This document shows, one piece after another, positions 4,488-7,600 of a DNA stretch of 7,600 nt (position 1 is the first letter of the stretch; every line of letters starts with the position of its first letter). The notes under the pieces were generated by a model. It ran no database searches, had not been told where the DNA came from, and saw nothing but the letters and a program-made list of their open reading frames with translations. A program made the position numbers and the translations under genes. Source of the stretch: Candidatus Pacearchaeota archaeon (lineage in GTDB: Archaea > Nanoarchaeota > Nanoarchaeia > Pacearchaeales > GW2011-AR1); NCBI GenBank assembly GCA_002690445.1, contig NZER01000515.1, positions 1 to 7,600 on the forward strand, in the 5' to 3' direction.

Positions 4488-4516
4488 TAGACAAACACCT
4501 GTTTGTGTGTTACATT
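4488..4516 (+). promoter_or_regulatory. Leaderless-type promoter with palindromic spacer
   Basis: TAGACA (4488-4493), 17-bp spacer, TACATT (4511-4516) with TGT before it, then six bases and the ATG at 4523. The spacer region holds a perfect inverted repeat ACAAAC-ACCT-GTTTGT (4491-4506), well placed for a repressor that would block polymerase. Confidence 0.8.
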
Positions 4517-4522
4517 GCCTTA

Positions 4523-4717
4523 ATGAATAACAGATTGAACAAGTATCGGGATGACCTCACTTACCCAGAGTGGTTATTAGAACACAAGGCAGCATTAGTG
4601 GAGTTGTATGACAGCTTCTCGAAAGACGAAGATTTCCCTGATCAGGGCTTTCAGTTCTTCACAATGGACTTGTACATTAACACCAAACACCCAGCAAACA
4701 TTATAGAAAGGAATTAG
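4523..4717 (+). CDS. Hypothetical protein, 64 aa
   Basis: Unrecognised small acidic protein: MNNRLNKYRDDLTYPEWLLEH with a helix-prone KAALVELYDSFSKDEDF, then an aromatic QGFQFFTMDLYI (41-52) and a polar tail. No TM segment is predicted; the C-terminal strand is too short. A longer frame begins at 4430, but it would run through hairpin 3, the 14-mer and the promoter, so ATG 4523, six bases after the -10, is chosen. No Shine-Dalgarno sequence is present, consistent with a leaderless mRNA. A strong hairpin follows five bases after the stop, making it monocistronic. Confidence 0.8.
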   Translation: MNNRLNKYRDDLTYPEWLLEHKAALVELYDSFSKDEDFPDQGFQFFTMDLYINTKHPANIIERN

Positions 4718-4722
4718 GGATG

Positions 4723-4746
4723 GAGCAGGGGCACGTTGCCCCGCTC
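4723..4746 (+). terminator. Terminator-like hairpin
   Basis: GAGC-(a)-GGGGCA (4723-4733) pairs with TGCCCC-GCTC (4737-4746), ten pairs with one bulged A and a 3-base loop CGT, five bases after the 64-aa gene. The downstream TTATG is only weakly T-rich. It separates the 64-aa unit from the 4777 promoter. Confidence 0.78.
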
Positions 4747-4749
4747 TTA

Positions 4750-4763
4750 TGTGAATAACTTTT
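4750..4763. promoter_or_regulatory. TGTGAATAACTTTT motif, copy 3
   Basis: Exact 14-mer, four bases after the terminator hairpin. The gap from the 9-mer (ends 4758) to the -35 at 4777 is 18 bp, identical to copy 4. The following TATTAAAAAAG is A/T-rich like an UP element. Confidence 0.65.
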
Positions 4764-4776
4764 ATTAAAAAAGCCC

Positions 4777-4805
4777 TTGACAAAGTAACATTCTTGTGCT
4801 ATATT
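4777..4805 (+). promoter_or_regulatory. Strong leaderless-type promoter
   Basis: Perfect TTGACA (4777-4782), 17-bp spacer and TATATT (4800-4805) with a TGC extension, then five bases (TAGGT) and ATG 4811. The TATATTTAGGTATG string is identical to that at the 2129 promoter. The upstream AT-rich tract is a likely UP element. Confidence 0.88.
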
Positions 4806-4810
4806 TAGGT

Positions 4811-5017
4811 ATGTTAAACAACATGGATAAAGTTAAAGAAGAAATGGCCCTTCGGCTATTTGGACGCAGCCGCACAATCGCCATGAGCAATGGTCAGTGC
4901 GTGAAGTGCGGGGAATTCAACATTGAGTTCCGTGACGAACTCTCCCGCAAGGAGTACGGTATCTCTGGCTTGTGTCAGTGCTGCCAAGACGGAATCTTCG
5001 GAACAGAGGAGGAATAA
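4811..5017 (+). CDS. Small zinc-ribbon phage protein, 68 aa
   Basis: The sequence has two CxxC knuckles, C30-VK-C33 and C55-QC-C58, with RDELSRKEYGISGLCQCCQD (41-60) between and around them. This spacing fits a four-Cys zinc ribbon, and the 'S-EY-ISG-CQ-CQD--F' ending resembles many small uncharacterised phage proteins. The N-terminal 25 residues are a charged helix. An in-frame upstream start (4796) lies in the promoter spacer just before the -10 and cannot be on the transcript; ATG 4811 matches the predicted +1. The last codons, GAG GAG GAA TAA, double as the Shine-Dalgarno region of the next gene. Function unknown; nucleic-acid or protein binding is the usual guess for such a fold. Confidence 0.85.
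   Translation: MLNNMDKVKEEMALRLFGRSRTIAMSNGQCVKCGEFNIEFRDELSRKEYGISGLCQCCQDGIFGTEEE
5007..5012 (+). promoter_or_regulatory. Canonical Shine-Dalgarno site
   Basis: AGGAGG lies seven bases before ATG 5020, inside the 3' codons of the zinc-ribbon gene. It decides the start at 5020 over an earlier in-frame codon at 4972. It also shows that the host ribosome recognises a standard anti-SD, in contrast to the SD-less promoter-proximal genes. Confidence 0.9.
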
Positions 5018-5019
5018 TT

Positions 5020-5283
5020 ATGACATTCAAAGAATTAAAATTTAGAGATGTATCCGACACACACGGAGAGGGTGGGAAGCAAGCGTTAGTTGGCTTTGAG
5101 AATAACTACGATATTTCAGTAGTTAAACATAAGTTCTCTCACGGTAGCGATAAGGGCTTATATGAGATTGGTTGTTTCTTTAACGACCGCATGGTTGACC
5201 CTGCTGATTGGGGTGACACCGTTAAAGGTTGGTTGAATGAAAGTGACGTTGAACATTGGTTGAACTATGTTGAAAGGCTATAA
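5020..5283 (+). CDS. Hypothetical protein, 87 aa
   Basis: Unrecognised soluble protein. The N-terminal half has alternating beta-type strands (QALVGFENNYDISVVKHKF, 21-39), then LYEIGCFF (47-54), and a C-terminal helical part with DWGDTVKGWLNESDVEHWLNYV (63-84, split at N73). The 'W-D-V-GWL---DV' end pattern is common in small phage proteins of unknown role. It is the second gene of the 4811 operon, two bases after the first gene's stop, with a strong Shine-Dalgarno site, and is followed two bases later by the 195-aa gene. Together these three probably form one transcript from the 4777 promoter. Confidence 0.85.
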   Translation: MTFKELKFRDVSDTHGEGGKQALVGFENNYDISVVKHKFSHGSDKGLYEIGCFFNDRMVDPADWGDTVKGWLNESDVEHWLNYVERL

Positions 5284-5285
5284 TC

Positions 5286-5873
5286 ATGCCCTTATACGAT
5301 ATTACCGACAAGAAGGCGGTCAGGAAAGCTCTACGCCGCGATATCTATCGCAACCTTCACTTCAAAGATGAGGTCGTTTATTCCGTTCGTAAGGATGGTC
5401 TGGTTGAGGGTCACGCTCTTTGTTATGTTATGGATGGCGTTACCTTTCACGTCGGGCCTAAAGGCAACCAGCGTGTGCGCGATGAGCAACGCAAAAATGT
5501 TCACGCTGTTGTTCGTGGACACGTTATCAATGCTGTTTGGCATTATGCTGATATGTATCACGATGCTTTTGAGCTTGGTTGGGCCAAGGATGCCGCCAAG
5601 AGCATGGCTGACATAGAAATGTGTGGTGTGCCTGTTAGTCGCAACACAAACTATCACGAAGACGACACACGCGCATGGGAACCTATGTATAAATGGATTG
5701 AGGTTGTCTATAATCCTTATAAGTATCGCACATTTATGACTCGCGACACAAATCCCTTTCGTTCTATGGAGGACGTTTACGAACCCATCTTTACGGCTCG
5801 CAAGGTCGTGATTTATAGCGAGAACGGCAAGAGCAAGGTAATGGCAATGATTCCGCTCTTGACACAGAATTAA
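5286..5873 (+). CDS. Conserved phage-type hypothetical protein, 195 aa
   Basis: The N-terminal half has the pattern 'VVYSVRKDGLVEGHA...VTFHVGPKGNQRVR...RKNVHAVVRGHV' (about 30-80). I associate this with a recurrent uncharacterised phage/plasmid protein type in which a Val-His-Ala motif follows an Arg-Lys-Asn turn; that link is from memory and not verified. A charged, His/Asp-rich middle follows (WHYADMYHDAFELGWAKDAA, 85-104), then CGVPVSRNTNYHEDDTRAW and a C-terminal beta-rich end (ARKVVIYSENGKSKVMAMIP). No TM or signal peptide. The start at 5286 is two bases after the previous stop with AAAGG eight bases upstream. The 3' end contains the -35 of the next promoter. It is the last gene of the 4811 operon. 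Confidence 0.85.
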   Translation: MPLYDITDKKAVRKALRRDIYRNLHFKDEVVYSVRKDGLVEGHALCYVMDGVTFHVGPKGNQRVRDEQRKNVHAVVRGHVINAVWHYADMYHDAFELGWAKDAAKSMADIEMCGVPVSRNTNYHEDDTRAWEPMYKWIEVVYNPYKYRTFMTRDTNPFRSMEDVYEPIFTARKVVIYSENGKSKVMAMIPLLTQN

Positions 5874-5887
5874 CTTTGTTATATTAT
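5859..5887 (+). promoter_or_regulatory. Leaderless-type promoter embedded in the 195-aa gene's end
   Basis: TTGACA (5859-5864) lies within the last codons of the upstream gene. A 17-bp spacer leads to TATTAT (5882-5887), then six bases (TAGAAG) and ATG 5894. Again +1 should coincide with the start codon. Confidence 0.82.
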
Positions 5888-5893
5888 TAGAAG

Positions 5894-6088
5894 ATGACAG
5901 ACTGTACATTACCACGACCTACTCTCACCAAAGAGGAACTACTCAAAGAATTAACCTTGCTTTTGTATTGGAATAACATTGCTGGCATACGCAACGTGTC
6001 AGCGAAGAAAAGACTTGAAGCATTGCACCACGATGTTGCTTCATTAGCGCAAACAGAACGACCACACGAACTCAAAAAATTGATATGA
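5894..6088 (+). CDS. Hypothetical protein, 64 aa
   Basis: A small, mostly helical and mixed-charge protein: MTDCTLPRPTLTKEELLKEL, then TLLLYWNNIAGIRN, and a C-terminal charged helix (AKKRLEALHHDVASLAQ, 37-53). No family is recognised. It is the first gene of a tight four-gene operon whose members overlap or abut (ATGA at 6085; one base before 6341; TAATG at 6569-6573). The start is fixed by the promoter six bases upstream; GAAG before the ATG is only a weak SD. Confidence 0.8.
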   Translation: MTDCTLPRPTLTKEELLKELTLLLYWNNIAGIRNVSAKKRLEALHHDVASLAQTERPHELKKLI

Positions 6089-6339
6089 AAAAAGTAATGA
6101 CACCATTCGGAATGATGGAAAACCACGCGACTTATCCATTAACATTTGAAACATTCAAGCGTCAAGTTAACTTTGCTGTTGAGCGTAGGCTCGGTTGTAG
6201 CGTTTACGATTTGCCAGACACCATCACCTTCAGTGACTACTGGAATGATGATTGTAAGAATGAAGATGAGTTCTGGAATATGGTAGAGGCAGCAACAGAA
6301 GATTTGTTGAATGACAATGGATTTGAATTAGACCTCTAA
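6085..6339 (+). CDS. Hypothetical acidic protein, 84 aa
   Basis: The sequence contains YPLTFETFKRQVNFAVERRL (17-36), then GCSVYDLPDTITFSDYWNDD (37-56) and a C-terminal acidic helix ending NGFELDL. The 'DLPD...YW-D' pattern resembles short phage/plasmid proteins that share an F-x2-xV-x-A helix followed by DLPD and an acidic aromatic end; no function is assigned. The start overlaps the previous stop (ATGA), with no Shine-Dalgarno sequence, so translation is probably coupled. Acidic character suggests a protein partner or inhibitor role, but that is only a possibility. Confidence 0.83.
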   Translation: MKKVMTPFGMMENHATYPLTFETFKRQVNFAVERRLGCSVYDLPDTITFSDYWNDDCKNEDEFWNMVEAATEDLLNDNGFELDL

Positions 6340-6340
6340 A

Positions 6341-6571
6341 ATGATTAACCTTAAACAAGCAAAGAGATATCTGCGCCTTTCCACCATCCGCGCGCGTAGA
6401 TTTCTCAGAGCACACCTCACAGATATTGCATGGATTATTGGAGCGTGTATATTAGTTGCGATTATCCTCTGCCTTGTGTTGGCCCACGTGAATGGATTAT
6501 TCATCTGTTTATTTCTTTGGGCCTTGGCAGTGATTAGGGATGCAATCACGAGACTATTACAAAGCAACTAA
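6341..6571 (+). CDS. Two-TM small membrane protein, 76 aa
   Basis: A strongly basic N-terminal segment (KQAKRYLRLSTIRARRFLRAH, split at R16; residues 5-25) precedes TM1 at about 29-50 (AWIIGACILVAIILCLVL) and TM2 at about 52-66 (GLFICLFLWALAV), with a very short loop containing His-Val-Asn and a polar tail. By the positive-inside rule both ends should face the cytoplasm. The hairpin topology and size are compatible with a holin, but there is no lysis gene nearby, and the operon neighbours are soluble unknowns, so I leave it unassigned. The start follows the previous stop by one base without a Shine-Dalgarno sequence. Confidence 0.82.
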   Translation: MINLKQAKRYLRLSTIRARRFLRAHLTDIAWIIGACILVAIILCLVLAHVNGLFICLFLWALAVIRDAITRLLQSN

Positions 6572-6822
6572 TGAACTACTGGAAAGGACTTATGGAATAC
6601 GGGAAAACACGCATAAAGAATATAACATGGATGCCACCATTTAGAGAAGGCGAGTTCGGTTATCTAATCATTGATAATGAACCTTGCTTTATAAATTCTT
6701 GGCACACGTTTGATGATTATGGTTGCGAGATGGAAATTGTTGAAGTCGCCTGTCGCGACGGGAAAACTAAAGATGCTTATTCTGATGACGGTGGAGAAAG
6801 CTGGAGGCTCGAAGCTTTTTGA
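6571..6822 (+). CDS. Hypothetical acidic protein, 83 aa
   Basis: Unrecognised soluble protein. An N-terminal basic helix (MNYWKGLMEYGKTRIKN) leads to a beta-rich core (GEFGYLIIDNEPCFINSW, 27-44; CEMEIVEVACRDGK, 52-65) and an acidic end with SDDGGESWRLEAF. Three Cys (C39, C52, C61) have no clear zinc spacing. The start overlaps the preceding stop (TAATG), and it is the last gene of the 5894 operon. Hairpin element D begins about 30 bases after its stop. The EVACRDGKTKDAYSDDGGESW segment reads like a beta-hairpin repeat, possibly a small binding domain. Confidence 0.78.
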   Translation: MNYWKGLMEYGKTRIKNITWMPPFREGEFGYLIIDNEPCFINSWHTFDDYGCEMEIVEVACRDGKTKDAYSDDGGESWRLEAF

Positions 6823-6850
6823 AAGCGAATGTAATAGGCGCGCAATAGGA

Positions 6851-6916
6851 GTTAAGTCTCTGCCAATCAATGACTTGCGCGGCGGCGCCTCCCCCGCGAA
6901 TTGAGACTCGTTCTCA
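6851..6916 (+). repeat. Intergenic hairpin element, copy D
   Basis: AAGTC/GACTT (6854-6858 and 6872-6876) with TG/CA around the 5-base loop CCAAT forms hairpin 1. CGCGC upstream (about 6839-6843) could extend it across a bulge to GCGCG at 6877-6881. Hairpin 2 has CGCGG/CCGCG (6878-6898), and hairpin 3 AAT-(t)-GAGA / TCTCATT around CTCGT (6899-6918). The 14-mer motif follows immediately. It closes the four-gene operon and precedes the 6945 promoter. Confidence 0.72.
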
Positions 6917-6917
6917 T

Positions 6918-6931
6918 TGTGAATAACTTTT
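6918..6931. promoter_or_regulatory. TGTGAATAACTTTT motif, copy 4
   Basis: Exact 14-mer fused to the end of hairpin 3 of copy D. The 9-mer ends 18 bp before TTGACA (6945), the same spacing as copy 3, and is followed by the same CTTAAAAAA-type tract. Confidence 0.65.
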
Positions 6932-6944
6932 CTTAAAAAACCCC

Positions 6945-6973
6945 TTGACAAATGGGTGTTTACGTGTTATATT
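6945..6973 (+). promoter_or_regulatory. Strong leaderless-type promoter
   Basis: Perfect TTGACA (6945-6950), 17-bp spacer, extended TGT-TATATT (6968-6973), then six bases (TATCTC) and ATG 6980. Confidence 0.88.
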
Positions 6974-6979
6974 TATCTC

Positions 6980-7228
6980 ATGTTAATCAATGAAGCAAAA
7001 GCCCTCAAACTCACCCGCAAACACTTCACCCTCGTTGCCGAGATCCTTGGCCAGATCAATGATCAGGAAAACAGGGAGGATTTGACCGACTCCTATGCGA
7101 GCCTCTTTGAGGCCACTCATCCTTCATTTGACAAAAGGAAATTCATCATGAAGGTGCAGTTTGTTTACGACAACTGTTGGGCGGACCACTCTGGCAACGA
7201 GAATTTTTTAGCAGGGAGTAACCTGTGA
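6980..7228 (+). CDS. Hypothetical protein, 82 aa
   Basis: A helical soluble protein with LTRKHFTLVAEILGQIND (10-27) and a C-terminal FEATHPSFDKRKFIMKVQFV. The pattern 'T-KHF--VA-IL ... P-FD--KF---' is typical of small phage proteins of unknown function (compare 'NPRFDRxRF' endings). An earlier in-frame start at 6956 lies in the promoter spacer and is rejected; ATG 6980 is at predicted +1. It has no Shine-Dalgarno sequence. The stop is fused to the 7224 motif and the next gene has its own promoter, so this gene is probably monocistronic. Confidence 0.83.
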   Translation: MLINEAKALKLTRKHFTLVAEILGQINDQENREDLTDSYASLFEATHPSFDKRKFIMKVQFVYDNCWADHSGNENFLAGSNL

Positions 7229-7232
7229 GTAA
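7224..7232. promoter_or_regulatory. Degenerate DnaA-box-like site
   Basis: TGTGAGTAA differs by one base from the 9-mer core of the other four sites and continues as ACTT. It overlaps the stop of the 82-aa gene and lies eight bases before the 7241 -35. Confidence 0.4.
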
Positions 7233-7240
7233 CTTAGCCC

Positions 7241-7269
7241 TTGACAATTAACCTTTTAAGTGTTATATT
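7241..7269 (+). promoter_or_regulatory. Strong leaderless-type promoter
   Basis: TTGACA (7241-7246), 17-bp spacer, extended TGT-TATATT (7264-7269), then six bases (TATACC) and ATG 7276. The spacer contains an imperfect inverted repeat, ACAATTAA-CCTT-TTAAGTGT. Confidence 0.88.
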
Positions 7270-7275
7270 TATACC

Positions 7276-7494
7276 ATGATGAACGACTTCAGAGACATGA
7301 TGCCCACCAGCCAAGAATTCTACGCCGATGCCAAGGCTGAGTTTGGCGAGGTGGTGAAGCCCGACCAGCCCAAGGGCCAATGCGAGGATGCGCCTTGCTG
7401 TGGGTGCTGCGACGATGGCGGCAGCTTGGATGATGGTTACGGCACTTGGGCCGATGAGGCTTGGCACGACGCCAACGAGTATCCAGACTGGTAA
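7276..7494 (+). CDS. Acidic Cys-cluster protein, 72 aa
   Basis: The N-terminal half is helical and acidic (NDFRDMMPTSQEFYADAKAE, 3-22), followed by KPDQPKGQ. Then comes a compact Cys cluster, C36 and CCGCC (41-45), and a very acidic, Trp-rich tail (DDGYGTWADEAWHDANEYPDW, 52-72, split at A62) with no Lys/Arg. The Cys pairs may bind a metal; the acidic tail resembles charge-mimic tails, but neither is established. Higher GC than its neighbours suggests a separate origin. The promoter is six bases upstream and there is no Shine-Dalgarno sequence. Alternative start ATG 7279 is adjacent (MM), not distinguishable. It is followed by element E. Confidence 0.83.
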   Translation: MMNDFRDMMPTSQEFYADAKAEFGEVVKPDQPKGQCEDAPCCGCCDDGGSLDDGYGTWADEAWHDANEYPDW

Positions 7495-7504
7495 GGAGGG
7501 GGCG

Positions 7505-7572
7505 CGTAAGTTGTTGCATACCAATGACTTGCGGCGGCGGGGTAGCCCCGCGAATTGAGACACGGTCTCATT
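7505..7572 (+). repeat. Intergenic hairpin element, copy E
   Basis: Hairpin 1 pairs CGTAAGT with ACTTGCG (7505-7511 and 7527-7533), with TTG/CAA inside around loop CATAC. Hairpin 2 is GCGGGG-TAG-CCCCGC (7537-7551). Hairpin 3 is AAT-(t)-GAGAC / GTCTCATT with a 3-base loop ACG (7553-7572), one pair longer than in C and D. Then comes TAGAGGTAGGA as in copy C. Confidence 0.78.
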
Positions 7573-7584
7573 AGAGGTAGGACA

Positions 7585-7600
7585 ATGGCTGTCCAAGCGA
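7585..7600 (+). CDS. Start of a gene cut off by the window end
   Basis: ATG 7585 begins an open frame, MAVQA, that continues past the end. GAGGTAGGA lies just upstream with a spacing suited to a Shine-Dalgarno site, and no promoter is seen between element E and this start. The bases GGACA/TGTCC (7580-7593) can form a hairpin covering the ATG. Coding beyond five codons cannot be judged here. Confidence 0.4.

Noticed and set aside
5331..5915. Long minus-strand ORF opposite the 195-aa gene
   Set aside because: Antisense shadow crossing the 5859 promoter and the start of the 5894 gene, without any minus-strand promoter or SD.
6341..6571. Holin call for the two-TM protein
   Set aside because: Topology fits, but there is no endolysin, spanin or other lysis gene nearby and the operon partners are unknown, so the name would be unsupported.

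Overview
This window looks like the accessory/early region of a tailed bacteriophage (or a prophage or phage-like plasmid) from a bacterium I cannot identify. Every supportable gene lies on the + strand, most are under 100 codons, and several are tightly packed or overlap by 1-4 bases. The only two products I recognise as named families are phage-associated: a DUF932 'phage/plasmid-like' protein (615-1499) and a GP88-family protein (2774-3526). There is no structural, packaging, lysis, integrase or polymerase gene. Intergenic hairpin arms are very GC-rich, while the bases just upstream of start codons are AT-rich.

Layout. 1-250 has no convincing gene but folds into several short hairpins. 255-465 holds the first copy of an intergenic three-hairpin element and an array of iteron-like repeats. 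466-2015 carries a possible micro-ORF, the DUF932 gene and a 147-codon unknown. 2029-4384 runs from element copy B through a 43-aa basic peptide, a 136-aa unknown, GP88, a 24-aa membrane peptide, a 77-aa unknown, two tandem paralogous membrane microproteins and a tail-anchored microprotein. 4386-6822 runs from element copy C through a 64-aa unknown, a zinc-ribbon protein, two unknowns of 87 and 195 aa, and a compact four-gene operon (5894-6822) that includes a two-TM protein. 6851-7494 runs from copy D through two promoter-driven small genes. 7505-7572 is copy E, followed by a gene start cut off by the window end.

The most striking property is the expression architecture. Eight genes share one promoter layout: a TTGACA-like -35 (absent or unclear for 2338 and 2774), usually a 17-bp spacer, a TATATT-like -10 that is usually extended (TGn), then only 5-8 bases before the ATG. 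The expected transcription start therefore falls on or next to the start codon, so these mRNAs should be leaderless. Downstream genes behave differently: one has a canonical AGGAGG at ideal spacing, and others use stop/start overlaps. This reading moves several start codons inward from the longest ORF. Transcription units are separated by five copies of a hairpin element and by a recurrent 14-bp TGTGAATAACTTTT motif that contains a perfect DnaA-box-type 9-mer. Together they look like a repeated expression cassette carrying interchangeable small genes. The cargo functions are mostly unknown, and the window gives no evidence for a defined defence or counter-defence activity.
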